Below are positions 17,951 through 26,852 of a DNA stretch of 48,155 bases, one piece after another. The translations under genes were made by a program, and so were the position numbers. The stretch is from NCBI GenBank assembly GCA_038199755.1, contig JBBPYR010000107.1:1-48155 (forward strand), read 5' to 3'. A model generated the notes under the pieces. It was not told where the DNA came from, searched no databases, and saw only the letters and a program-made list of their open reading frames with translations. Source of the stretch: JBBPYR01 sp038199755. Lineage in GTDB: Bacteria; Chloroflexota; Ktedonobacteria; Ktedonobacterales; Ktedonobacteraceae. Position 1 is the first letter of the stretch. Every line of letters starts with the position of its first letter.

Positions 17951-17979
17951 ATTATATCAGAGAACGTTTGTTCTGTCAA
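17951..17979 (-). promoter_or_regulatory. Consensus promoter with embedded SOS-type (LexA) box
   Basis: On the minus strand TTGACA (17979-17974), exactly 17 bases, then TATAAT (17956-17951): a perfect sigma-A promoter. Most of its spacer (17961-17974) is AGAAC-N4-GTTCT, the GAAC-N4-GTTC LexA operator known from Firmicutes. The start of exon 1 is 30 bases downstream. A bound repressor here would block RNA polymerase. Confidence 0.8.
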
Positions 17980-18034
17980 GTTTCTGCTACACAAGGATAT
18001 TCTTTCTAAAGAGGGGAAAGGCGGTAATATGCTG

Positions 18035-19261
18035 TTACTTCTCCATCTCCCTCAGAGCGGGTTTGAACAACAAACTCCCCGTGGCGAGCAGGTAGCAGCC
18101 GCCCATGACGAACAGGGTGGGGAGCAGTCCAATTCCGGCGATAGCGAAGCCGCAGAGCAATCCACCGAGGGGTGTGCCCGCCAGAGAGCCAGCCATTGAG
18201 GTTCCCAGAACTCTGGCCCGCATATTGGCAGGAATGATCTCCTGCTCAACCGTTAATGCTATCGGGTTGATTGGCCCGACCGCCAGGCCATTGAGCGCGT
18301 AGATGATGACAAGTACCGGCAAAGGGAGAAGTAACGCTAACGCCCAGAAGCGCACGCCGATAGCAATAAAGCAGAGGATAAACGTCATGCGCCGGGGCAG
18401 ACGATGCCCAAAGGCACCGAAGAGCAACGTGCTCACAAAGGCACAGCCGCCAAAGGTCGCACTCAAAAGGCCAATCGGCAAAACACTTCCCCACACCAGT
18501 TTCGCGTAGATCGGCATCGCCACCGCGAACAACGCGCTATCTAGCAGATTGGTAATCATAGAGGTTGTGATGATAGCGAACAGCAGACGATGCCGTAGAA
18601 TGAAACGCAAGCCATCAAATACATTGCCAGAAGCCACCACCTCGTGTTCCTTCTTAACGGACTGTATGCTAGTAGGAACAACCAGGCCAATAAGCAGCGC
18701 CGAGATAAAAAAGCTGGCAGCATCAAGCCAGAGGAGATTGCTCGGCCCCATCAGCACGATCAATACCGCGGCCAGCGGTGCGCCAAGCAAGCCTGAAACC
18801 CTGGTCAGGCCGTCACCAACCGCGTTCACACGTTCCATGCGTATCCGCGCCTCCCTGCCTAAATCGGGCAGCAGGGAGTAGCGAGCCGTTTCCCCAGGTG
18901 CCTTGAGTAGCCCACCGAGAAACACCAACACTAGCAATTGCCAGAAAGCCAGTCCTATCGTGGCATACAGCAATGGGATCAGCAGCGTGCTGATACCGCT
19001 GGCGATATCGCCCAGGATGCTGGTGCGTTTATAGCCGAGACGATCCACCAGCAGACCGCTAAAAAAGGCAGAGAGAATGTTAGGCAGCGTGACAAAGAAT
19101 GCCGCAATACCAGTCTTGGTGACGCTACCTGTTGTTTGCAGTACAAACCAGGGAATCGCCAGTAGCGTCAAACGGTCGCCTACAAAAGAGATAAGGTTCG
19201 CTATAAAGAAAGCGAACAGCGGTATGCGTCTCTTGCCAGCCGCAGTTTCCGAGGAACTCAT
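18035..19261 (-). CDS. MFS efflux transporter (macrolide-exporter type)
   Basis: 408-residue major facilitator with about 12 membrane segments. The N-terminal half carries an MFS motif A-like loop, GLLVDRLGYKRTSILGD, after TM2, and opens FVGDRLTLLAIPWFVLQTTGS, as in MefA/enterobactin-exporter-like proteins. It likely expels a drug or secondary metabolite; the substrate is unknown. Its ATG overlaps the stop of the upstream sigma-factor gene by four bases (ATGA), so the two are coupled and the exporter is the probable main output of that regulator. The frame is intact. Confidence 0.9.
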   Translation of the reverse strand: MSSSETAAGKRRIPLFAFFIANLISFVGDRLTLLAIPWFVLQTTGSVTKTGIAAFFVTLPNILSAFFSGLLVDRLGYKRTSILGDIASGISTLLIPLLYATIGLAFWQLLVLVFLGGLLKAPGETARYSLLPDLGREARIRMERVNAVGDGLTRVSGLLGAPLAAVLIVLMGPSNLLWLDAASFFISALLIGLVVPTSIQSVKKEHEVVASGNVFDGLRFILRHRLLFAIITTSMITNLLDSALFAVAMPIYAKLVWGSVLPIGLLSATFGGCAFVSTLLFGAFGHRLPRRMTFILCFIAIGVRFWALALLLPLPVLVIIYALNGLAVGPINPIALTVEQEIIPANMRARVLGTSMAGSLAGTPLGGLLCGFAIAGIGLLPTLFVMGGCYLLATGSLLFKPALREMEK

Positions 19262-20436
19262 GGGCGTCTCCCATTAATGCGCAATACCTGATATCCCTCT
19301 TGTGCCGAAACCACCTCGAAGCGTCCGCTGCTCTTCACACTTTCAAAATGCGTAAGTATTGCTGCTTGACCATCGACCTCTACTTCCTGCTGTGGAAGCG
19401 TGTGTATACGGCCATGCTCACGTAAAAAGCCTCTTCCCTCTGGTAAGGACAGCACAAGCCCCTCCAGCGAAGTCCAATTATAGGATTGGCAACTACGGCA
19501 TGCTTGATAAACGCCACGGTCATGGTGCCACTGCTCAGAAAAATGCTCTGTATCTATATCTTTTAGTGAGGAGACAATGTGGAGCGGAACAAGCTGCCCA
19601 CAGCGCAAACAGGGTGCCGCTCGTGTATCAAGATAAGTACGATAAAAGTGGTATATCCAGTCTTGCAGCCGCGAACAGGCCGGTTTCACTCGTTTTAAGC
19701 CCATAAACAACTGTGACTCACTAGTACGTCCAAGATTTGAATGTGAATAGTCACCACAGGCGGGACAATTAAGAAAGAGCATGCCCTCGGCAGGCTTAAA
19801 TCTTCCTCGTAGACGTTGTTGCCCACAATGTGTACACCACACGCTCGTTTCTTGCCATTCTTCTGTCTCATGCAAACCATAGGCTTGCAACGCCGTTTCA
19901 TCAGACCGCAGTTCCTTGCTAAGGACACGACGCAAGGCGAGTTTGCCGCGTTGTAGGCGCATAGCTACGGCTCCTGTTTGCATGCCCAGTTTCTCCGCAA
20001 CCTCGGCAAGCGATGATTCCTCTATATAGCGCGCCACCAGAACTTCCCTTGTCATGTCTGGTAGCATGGCTAAGGCACGATCTAGCAATTCCGCCAGTTC
20101 TTTGTGTTCAAGCTCAACCTCAAGGTCAAAATCCGCCACCAACTGCTCTTCTAGCGTTTCATCCTGCTCCAGTTCTAGTTGGACAACGTGGGCGTGGTGA
20201 CGCCCCTGCTTACGCGCCCAGCGTAGACAGACGTTGCGGGCAATACCAGAGAGCCAGGCCGAGAATTGTGCCGCGTCCCGCAGTCGCTCAATACTACGCC
20301 ATGCCTCTAGCATCACCTCCTGGGCCAGGTCTTCGGCGACATCCGCATTTCCCGTCAGCATGGTACACAAGCCAACAATGCGAGACCACTCAAGCGAGAG
20401 CAGTTCTTCTGACCCTTGCAGAATAAATTGACTCAT
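19258..20436 (-). CDS. ECF sigma factor with C-terminal zinc-ribbon extension
   Basis: 392 residues, twice the size of a plain ECF sigma. Region 2 (about 10-80): DVAEDLAQEVMLEAWRS and RDAAQFSAWLSGIARN. Region 4 (about 125-180): LPDMTREVLVARYIEESSLAEVAEKLGM and VAMRLQRGK. The extension (about 200-390) has two Cys pairs typical of zinc ribbons (CTHCGQ with CPACGDY; CLRCGQ with CRSCQSY). The extension may sense a ligand, redox or metal in cis, replacing an anti-sigma factor. The start follows GAGGAG. It is coupled to the MFS exporter gene by an ATGA overlap. The sigma part is certain; the extension's role is inferred. Confidence 0.88.
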   Translation of the reverse strand: MSQFILQGSEELLSLEWSRIVGLCTMLTGNADVAEDLAQEVMLEAWRSIERLRDAAQFSAWLSGIARNVCLRWARKQGRHHAHVVQLELEQDETLEEQLVADFDLEVELEHKELAELLDRALAMLPDMTREVLVARYIEESSLAEVAEKLGMQTGAVAMRLQRGKLALRRVLSKELRSDETALQAYGLHETEEWQETSVWCTHCGQQRLRGRFKPAEGMLFLNCPACGDYSHSNLGRTSESQLFMGLKRVKPACSRLQDWIYHFYRTYLDTRAAPCLRCGQLVPLHIVSSLKDIDTEHFSEQWHHDRGVYQACRSCQSYNWTSLEGLVLSLPEGRGFLREHGRIHTLPQQEVEVDGQAAILTHFESVKSSGRFEVVSAQEGYQVLRINGRRP

Positions 20437-20677
20437 CAGTGATTCTCCTCTTCAAACAAAGTGGTACTAGAGATATGTCGCCTGTCCCATACAAAATTTC
20501 ACGCAGTTTTAGCCATATTTATAACATTATTGGAGAGGTCATGAAAACTGTCCATGTTCTGCATCTGTAGGAAGAAATACACTCGAGATTCACCAACTGC
20601 AATGGCTCTGAAAAACAGAGTAGGGAAGGCGCAGCGGCAGAGTCAGGGAGGTGATAGAATCAAATGAAAGGATTTTT

Positions 20678-21341
20678 ATGCGCATTGATCTGAAAGCGTA
20701 CCATCAATTACTAAAGACATATCTCGCAGCGCAATTGTCACGGGTTATTCTACTGGCGGTGCTGCTATGTGGGGATATCGCACTACAACTGGTGAACCCG
20801 CAATTGCTGCGTATCTTTATCGATACAATCACCACGTCCGCCGCGCAGTGCTTACACCTCGCAGGTGCCGCACATGTTCAGTGATAGTTTACGCGATAAC
20901 ATTCTGCTGGGCATGCCTGAGTCCGCTACTATCCTCAAGAGCGCGCTCGATCTGGCCGTGCTAGAACCGGATATCGCGGAAATGGCTCAGGGTCTGGATA
21001 CGATGGTCGGGCCACGGGGCATGCGACTCTCTGGCGGGCAGATTCAGCGGGCAGCGGCTGCGCGCATGTTGGTACGCCAAGCCGAACTACTGGTGGTAGA
21101 CGACCTGTCGAGCGCACTGGACGTGGAAACAGAGTCTCTACTATGGCAGCGCATCTTTGCGTACCAAGAGGCAACTGTGCTGGCTGTCTCGCATCGCCGC
21201 GCCGTGTTGCGACGCGCCGACCATATTATTGTGCTTAAAGATGGACGTATCGAAGCTGAGGGGAAGCTGGCTCATCTGCTAGCAACCAGTGTGGAGATGC
21301 AGCATCTCTGGCATGGTGAGATCAACTCTGAGCAGAGTTAA
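20678..21341 (+). pseudogene. ABC exporter remnant with large internal deletion
   Basis: The first 50 or so codons (MRIDLKAYHQLLKTYLAAQ, hydrophobic VILLAVLLCGDIALQL, NPQLLRIFIDTI) are the start of an ABC exporter with fused membrane and ATPase domains. Near 20840 this frame gives way, out of phase, to the ATPase C-terminal half: QVPHMFSDSLRDNILLG, signature LSGGQIQRAAAARML, Walker B LLVVDDLSSALD and the switch His in AVSHRR. Walker A and nearly all membrane segments are gone. A full member is about 600 residues, so over 1 kb has been lost. It cannot make a working transporter. Confidence 0.85.
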
Positions 21342-21371
21342 AAATTAAATTCGTAACGATGAAAGCCCATC

Positions 21372-21430
21372 CGTAGGGGCTTCTCTGATGACCAGTTTCA
21401 TTAGTAAATGTGCATAAGCTGGCCCCTACG
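21372..21430. repeat. GTAGGG-family inverted repeat
   Basis: CGTAGGGGC (21372-21380) pairs with GCCCCTACG (21422-21430) across a 41-base loop. It is the same head sequence as the repeats at 37928, 38156, 40159, 43118 and 44307. Confidence 0.5.
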
Positions 21431-21491
21431 AACCTTGCAATGATCCTATATACCCAGCCATAGGAATATACGCATTACTACTTTACGTTGT

Positions 21492-21527
21492 ATACTAGTA
21501 GTATTCGTAATACTCAATCTATGAGTA
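21492..21527 (+). promoter_or_regulatory. Two palindromes in the xdhC-like gene's upstream region
   Basis: ATACTA-G-TAGTAT (21492-21504) and TACTCA-N5-TGAGTA (21511-21527) lie head to tail. The second shares ATACTCAATNTATGAGTA with the operator-like site at 5793, one varied base apart. They look like regulator-binding sites; the binding protein is unknown. Confidence 0.45.
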
Positions 21528-21595
21528 ACAATCAGTATGCAACACACGGCAATGGTTTTCGTGATAGTTGTCATGTACATGGCGCGAGGATGCTC

Positions 21596-22426
21596 ATGAA
21601 CACAAACATTTATACTGAGATACAGGCGGCCTTGCAAAAGGGAGAGCGGGTAGCTGTGGCGACAGTCGTAAAAACGGCGGGTGCAGCTCCCTGTGGCGTT
21701 GGCACAAAAGCCTTAGTACGCTCTGATGGTACTATGAGTGGCAGTTTTGCTGGCCCCAAAACGGACGAGAAGGTTATGCAAGCGGCCCAGCAAGCGATGC
21801 GCGAAGGGCAATCATCATTGACGCATGTTCACTTGGATGCTGACCAGGGCGAAGCCGTGGGGAGTTGTGGTGCCACATTAGAAGTCTTTTTTGAGATACT
21901 ACGCCCCGAACCGCGTTTGATTATCGCGGGCGCAGGCTACGTCGCCCAGGCTCTGGCGCGCCTTGCAAGTAGCCTTGATTTTCGCATTGTCGTGGTTGAT
22001 GACCGGCGTGATCTCGCAAATCCACAGGTATTTAGCGATAAAGTGCAGATGACCTTCGGCGACATTCCACAAACACTACACGAATTGGAACCGGACGAGG
22101 GCAGTTGGGTTGTGATTGTCACCCGTGGCCATAATCTCGATAAAGATGCCCTGCATGCCGCATTAGAGAGCAATGCTGCCTACATTGGCATGATTGGGAG
22201 CCCCAGCAAGGTCAAGCGTATTTTCAAGGATCTGCAAAAAGAGGGCATCACGCGCGAACGCCTCGCCCAGGTGCATGCCCCCATCGGCCTTGACCTCGGT
22301 GCCGAGACCCCCGATGAGATCGCCCTAAGCATCGCCGCAGAGATGCTAATGCTCCGTAAGAAGGCAAGCGGAGCATCTCTCAACACCCTGCATTCCCTCC
22401 TCAGCGAAGAAGTAGCAGTAGTATAA
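21596..22426 (+). CDS. XdhC/CoxF-family molybdoenzyme maturation factor
   Basis: 276 residues from ATG 21596, chosen because GAGG sits six bases upstream; the frame is open further up. N-terminal XdhC domain (VAVATVVKTAGAAPCGVGTKALVRSDGTMSGS) and C-terminal Rossmann domain (LIIAGAGYVAQALARLA; VIVTRGHNLDKDALHAAL; YIGMIGSPSKVKRIF; DLGAETPDEIALSIAAEML). Family members insert sulfurated molybdenum cofactor into xanthine or CO dehydrogenases. The usual GGGCLEA around the cofactor-binding Cys is replaced by AGPKTDE, so cofactor binding may differ. No molybdoenzyme subunit gene is adjacent. Confidence 0.85.
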   Translation: MNTNIYTEIQAALQKGERVAVATVVKTAGAAPCGVGTKALVRSDGTMSGSFAGPKTDEKVMQAAQQAMREGQSSLTHVHLDADQGEAVGSCGATLEVFFEILRPEPRLIIAGAGYVAQALARLASSLDFRIVVVDDRRDLANPQVFSDKVQMTFGDIPQTLHELEPDEGSWVVIVTRGHNLDKDALHAALESNAAYIGMIGSPSKVKRIFKDLQKEGITRERLAQVHAPIGLDLGAETPDEIALSIAAEMLMLRKKASGASLNTLHSLLSEEVAVV

Positions 22427-22443
22427 AGAACAGCACAGAAAAA

Positions 22444-22486
22444 AGCAGTGTACCCGTAAAGGCAATGCCTTTACGGGTACACTGCT
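22444..22486 (+). terminator. Terminator hairpin after the xdhC-like gene
   Basis: Perfect 20-bp arms (22444-22463, 22467-22486) with a 3-base loop, followed by CCTTTTATT. It starts 17 bases after the stop codon. Confidence 0.75.
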
Positions 22487-22517
22487 CCTTTTATTGATAC
22501 AATCACACTCATACTTT

Positions 22518-22547
22518 TTGACAGCAAATTATGCATTATGATATAGT
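22518..22547 (+). promoter_or_regulatory. Promoter of clpB
   Basis: TTGACA (22518-22523), an 18-base spacer and TATAGT (22542-22547), 41 bases before the clpB start. No CIRCE or other heat-shock operator was seen nearby. Confidence 0.65.
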
Positions 22548-22588
22548 GATTGAAAAGAGAAACACAGCATTTTGGGGAGTGCCTCGTC

Positions 22589-25174
22589 ATGAACGTAGAA
22601 CGCTTTACAGAAAAGGCACGCGAAGCTCTTTCTGCCGCTTTAAAGCTGGCAGAGCAGCACAAAAATAGCCAGGTGGATGTAGAACATGTGCTGGCGGTAT
22701 TGCTGCGGCAAGAGGGCGGCATTGTGCCACAAGTGATTCACGCCGCGGGTGGTAATCTTGCTGCCGCTCAGCGTCTGATGGACACCGAGATTGAGCGCAT
22801 GCCCTACATGCATAACGACGCCGAGCCGTTTACTTCCGCACGTCTGAACAAAGTCTTGAATGATGCCGAGCAAGAGATGAAACGGCTTGAAGATGAGTAT
22901 CTTAGCGTTGAACATATCCTACTGGCGATGTTCGACGCAAATGGGGCGGCCCTACAAGCCTTGCAAGCGGCTGGCTTGAGTCGTGCTATCGTGCAAAAAG
23001 CCTTACACTCCATTCGCGGCTCACAGCGTGTGACCGATCAAAGCCCGGAGAATAAGTATCAGGCTCTTGAGAAATATGGCCGCGACCTGACCGAACTGGC
23101 AAGCCAGGGTAAACTCGATCCTGTCATCGGGCGTGATGAAGAAATTCGCCGTATCATTCAGGTACTCAGTCGCCGTACCAAGAATAATCCCGTGCTCATC
23201 GGTGAGCCGGGCGTGGGTAAAACCGCCATTGTGGAGGGCCTGGCACAGCGCATTGTGCGTGGCGACATCCCCAAAACGCTGGCCAATAAGCGTGTGGTCG
23301 CGCTTGACCTGGGCGAACTCATCGCCGGTGCCAAGTATCGCGGCGAATTTGAGGAGCGCCTAAAAGCCGTCCTCAAAGAGGTCACGAACGCGCAGGGCGG
23401 TGTTATTCTCTTTATTGATGAACTGCACACACTAGTCGGTGCCGGTGCTGCTGAAGGTGCTATGGATGCTTCAAACATGCTCAAGCCCATGTTAGCACGT
23501 GGCGAACTGCACTGTATCGGAGCCACCACGCTTGACGAATATCGTGAACATATCGAGAAGGATGCCGCCTTTGAACGCCGTTTCCAGCCAGTGCTCGTTA
23601 ATCCACCAAGCGTTGAAGACACCATCAGCATCCTGCGTGGTCTCAAGCTGCGCTACGAGGTACATCACGGTGTTCGTATCCAGGATAGTGCCTTGGTTGC
23701 CTCGGCTGTACTCTCGAACCGCTATATCACCGACCGCTTTTTGCCAGACAAAGCCATAGATTTAATCGACGAGGCAGCCAGCCATCGCCGTGTTGAGTTA
23801 GACAGCACCCCCACAGAGATTGACGCCCTTGATCGTCGCTTGCGTCAGCTAGAGGTCGAGCAAGAAATGCTCAAGACAGAGAGCGACACCGCCAGCCGTG
23901 AGCGCTTGGGGCGGGTCGAGCAGGAGATCGCGCATCTCAAGTCGCAGCTGGAACACATGCATGCCTTGCTAGAAAGCGAGCGGCAACCAGTCGAAGATAA
24001 CCGCGACCTCAAACGTCAGCTTGACCAAGCGCAGACAGACCTCGAACGTGCTGAGCGCGAATATAACCTGGAAGAGCAGGGTAGGCTGCAAAATGGCATC
24101 ATTCCCGACCTGCAAAAGCGCATCCAGGCGCTTGAAACCAAGCTGGCAACCCTCAAGAGTGCTCGTATGCTCAAAGAAGAGGTCGATGCCGAAGATATCG
24201 CCGAGGTCGTCGCAAAATGGACCCATATTCCCGTCTCAAAGCTGTTGCAGGCCGAGGCGCAAAAACTCCTGACCATGGAAGATCGCCTGAGTGAGCGTAT
24301 CGTTGGCCAAGAAGCAGCTCTTCAGGCGGTTGCCGACGCGATTCGGCGTTCACGGGCAGGCTTGCAAGACCCCAATCGACCCCTGGCAAGCTTCCTTTTC
24401 CTGGGGCCAACTGGCGTGGGCAAAACCGAACTGGCACGCACCTTGGCAGATTTTCTCTTTGATGATGAGCAGTCCATGGTACGTATCGACATGTCAGAAT
24501 ACATGGAGAAACAGAGTGTTTCTCGCATGATCGGCGCTCCCCCCGGCTATATTGGTTATGAAGAGGGTGGCCAACTTACCGAGGCTGTTCGTCGTCATCC
24601 CTACAGCGTCATTTTGCTGGATGAGATTGAAAAGGCCGCACCTGAAGTCTTCAATGTCTTACTTCAACTCCTCGATGATGGGCGTCTCACTGACGGACAG
24701 GGGCGCACCGTTGATTTTAAGAACTGCGTTATTATTATGACCAGCAATATTGGCGATGGCTGGTTACGCGAATATGACGGCATGGATGAGGACGAGGTGC
24801 AGCATGTGGTGCGGCAACGCCTGCGCGAAGATGGCTTTCGCCCAGAATTTATCAACCGCATCGACGAAATTATTGTCTTCAAGCAGATCAGTTTTGAACA
24901 GATGAAGCGCATCGCTGAGATTCAGGTCCAGCGTCTACAGCCACGCTTGCAAGATCGTCACATTACGCTCACGCTCAGTGATGATGCCCGCAACATCTTA
25001 GCGCGTGCTGGTTATGACCCACAATATGGGGCGCGCCCACTCAAACGCATCATCCAAAAAGAAGTAGTTAATCGTATCGCCCGCTTCCTGCTCGATGGCA
25101 CGATCCACGACGGAGATAACGTAGAACTGAACACTGAAGATGGCAAACTTGCCATCCATGTCGTGCATTCATAA
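22589..25174 (+). CDS. clpB: ATP-dependent chaperone ClpB
   Basis: 861-residue Hsp100 disaggregase that works with DnaK to pull apart aggregated protein. The start is ATG 22589, eight bases after GGGGAG. N-domain repeats (about 1-145), AAA1 with Walker A GEPGVGKT at 205-212 and Walker B VILFIDELHTLVGAG, an M-domain coiled coil (about 405-520, Glu/Gln/Arg-rich), and AAA2 with Walker A GPTGVGKTE at 606 and sensor YDPQYGARPLKR. The M-domain separates it from ClpA and ClpC. Everything expected is present. It is monocistronic between hairpins with its own consensus promoter. Confidence 0.96.
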   Translation: MNVERFTEKAREALSAALKLAEQHKNSQVDVEHVLAVLLRQEGGIVPQVIHAAGGNLAAAQRLMDTEIERMPYMHNDAEPFTSARLNKVLNDAEQEMKRLEDEYLSVEHILLAMFDANGAALQALQAAGLSRAIVQKALHSIRGSQRVTDQSPENKYQALEKYGRDLTELASQGKLDPVIGRDEEIRRIIQVLSRRTKNNPVLIGEPGVGKTAIVEGLAQRIVRGDIPKTLANKRVVALDLGELIAGAKYRGEFEERLKAVLKEVTNAQGGVILFIDELHTLVGAGAAEGAMDASNMLKPMLARGELHCIGATTLDEYREHIEKDAAFERRFQPVLVNPPSVEDTISILRGLKLRYEVHHGVRIQDSALVASAVLSNRYITDRFLPDKAIDLIDEAASHRRVELDSTPTEIDALDRRLRQLEVEQEMLKTESDTASRERLGRVEQEIAHLKSQLEHMHALLESERQPVEDNRDLKRQLDQAQTDLERAEREYNLEEQGRLQNGIIPDLQKRIQALETKLATLKSARMLKEEVDAEDIAEVVAKWTHIPVSKLLQAEAQKLLTMEDRLSERIVGQEAALQAVADAIRRSRAGLQDPNRPLASFLFLGPTGVGKTELARTLADFLFDDEQSMVRIDMSEYMEKQSVSRMIGAPPGYIGYEEGGQLTEAVRRHPYSVILLDEIEKAAPEVFNVLLQLLDDGRLTDGQGRTVDFKNCVIIMTSNIGDGWLREYDGMDEDEVQHVVRQRLREDGFRPEFINRIDEIIVFKQISFEQMKRIAEIQVQRLQPRLQDRHITLTLSDDARNILARAGYDPQYGARPLKRIIQKEVVNRIARFLLDGTIHDGDNVELNTEDGKLAIHVVHS

Positions 25175-25291
25175 TGCCTCTATGGACCTTGATCTCAAAA
25201 GAGGCAGTGGGAATGATCTGCATATGCTCTCATGTTATTCCCTATAAATGAGCGTTTGTATATTGTCCTCCTGTATGGTGAGGAGCTATTG

Positions 25292-26785
25292 ATGGATACA
25301 CAGTCACATGAGCAACTCTTGCAGACGCTCAGTGCTTTACTTATACAAGTGAATGCCCTACAAACCCTGGTCGAAGATGAGCAATTGGAGAATATGGGGA
25401 AAGCGGGCATCCAACAGAAACAACTACTATTAAACATACAGGACATGCAAGCTGTGCGTACCGGCTTAGCAACAGTCGAGCAGATGACACGCGACGCCTT
25501 GCATGTCGTGCGCTCAGATTGTGACGAAATGCCCCTACCGGAGTTGGAGGGGGTAACATTGGTCGATGCCTTATCTCGTCTGGTGGAAGAAACTGCCGAA
25601 ACACTTGGCCTCTCTAGTCGCGTCTCCTTCTCGGGTGTAGATGAGCAAGGACGGCCAAAAGAACATGAGCTGTGTAGCGCAGCTGAGCGCATCCTTTTCC
25701 TGATTGCGCGTGAAGCCCTATATGAGGTGCAGCTACGCACTGGAGCGCGCAAGGTACGTCTCACCCTCAACTATGGGCAGGAGGATGTACAAATGGGCAT
25801 CGAGGATGATGGCCTCGTCGTTGGTATCCCTCTGGATGTGCTTGCTCACCCCGAACCGGTCTATGATGCACCTGCCTTGCCGTTTATGGGTGAAACGTTG
25901 CATACTGTAGCCGTGCAGTCAACCGAAACTGCCCCTGTCGTCTCGATTATGCGTGATCTTCGTGCGCGGATCGAGCAACTTGGCGGCACACTAGAAATCA
26001 GTTCGCCAGGAGAACGTGGGACGCGTTTGTTGGCCCGCGTACACTATACCCAACATGCTCAAACTGCTACTATAGCTCCACTTGCACCAGCTCCATCAAC
26101 TAGCACTGCTGCAATGACACTCACATCAGCCAAAAGCACACAAGCAGCCGTGAGTGTGCTAGTTGTTGATAGCCACGCCGTGATACGCGCTGGCCTGCAC
26201 CGCTTGCTAGAAAGCTATGATGGCATACACGTCGTGGGCGAGGCTGCTGATGGTGTGCAAGCAGTCAGTGAAACGTTGGAGCTTGGTCCCCAGGTGGTCT
26301 TGATGGACTCGCACCTGCCCAATGGTCAGAGTATGGAAGCCCTACGCCAGATCAAACAACTGAACGCTGACACCAAAGTCTTGTTGCTCTCAGCACAAGA
26401 CCGTGAAGAATATCTCTACGAAACGCTACGCGCCGGTGCTGATGGCTATGTCTTGAAGGATATTGCTCCTGATGAACTGGTGCAGGCGGTACGTGCGGTT
26501 GCGCGTGGCGAGGTGCAAGTGCAGGCACAATTGGCGGGTAAACTGCTCTCACGCTTTGGTAAACAGGGGCGCGGCACATCCCTCTATGAGTCGTTGACCA
26601 CACGCGAACTTGAGGTCTTGCGCTTGCTAGCGCGTGGCCTACGCAATAAAGAAATTGCATCGCGCCTCTACGTTAGCGAACGCACCGTCAACTTCCATCT
26701 CGCGAACATCTATCAAAAGCTGAACGTGTCGGGTCGCACCGAGGCGTTGAGCCGTGCGTTAGAGCAAGGGTTAATCTCTGCATAG
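25292..26785 (+). CDS. Fused kinase-like ATPase and NarL-type response regulator
   Basis: 497 residues from ATG 25292 (GAGGAG six bases upstream). Residues about 1-250 resemble a NarX-type kinase core: a dimerisation helix pair and a weak ATPase fold (AERILFLIAREALYEVQLR, MGIEDDGLVVGI, LEISSPGERGTRL). The E-L-H-D phosphoacceptor motif is missing and the ATP lid is degenerate. An Ala/Thr/Pro linker follows, then a receiver (VLVVDSHAVIRAGL, Asp339 in VLMDSHLPNG) and a LuxR DNA-binding domain (LTTRELEVLRLLARGL, YVSERTVNFHLANIYQKL). It is a transcription factor with an in-built regulatory module rather than a kinase. The stop lies in a long hairpin. Confidence 0.9.
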   Translation: MDTQSHEQLLQTLSALLIQVNALQTLVEDEQLENMGKAGIQQKQLLLNIQDMQAVRTGLATVEQMTRDALHVVRSDCDEMPLPELEGVTLVDALSRLVEETAETLGLSSRVSFSGVDEQGRPKEHELCSAAERILFLIAREALYEVQLRTGARKVRLTLNYGQEDVQMGIEDDGLVVGIPLDVLAHPEPVYDAPALPFMGETLHTVAVQSTETAPVVSIMRDLRARIEQLGGTLEISSPGERGTRLLARVHYTQHAQTATIAPLAPAPSTSTAAMTLTSAKSTQAAVSVLVVDSHAVIRAGLHRLLESYDGIHVVGEAADGVQAVSETLELGPQVVLMDSHLPNGQSMEALRQIKQLNADTKVLLLSAQDREEYLYETLRAGADGYVLKDIAPDELVQAVRAVARGEVQVQAQLAGKLLSRFGKQGRGTSLYESLTTRELEVLRLLARGLRNKEIASRLYVSERTVNFHLANIYQKLNVSGRTEALSRALEQGLISA

Positions 26786-26850
26786 GAGAAGACAGAGAGC
26801 AGGACATGTGGCTGCCCCACACGTCCTGCTCTCTGTCTTCTCCTATGCAG
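26778..26850. terminator. Hairpin between convergent genes, overlapping the regulator's stop codon
   Basis: Arms 26778-26805 and 26823-26850 pair over 28 bp, then after one mismatch five more pairs close a 5-base loop. The TAG stop (26783-26785) of the upstream gene is in the left arm; the convergent gene ends at 26853. Confidence 0.7.
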
Positions 26851-26852
26851 GG

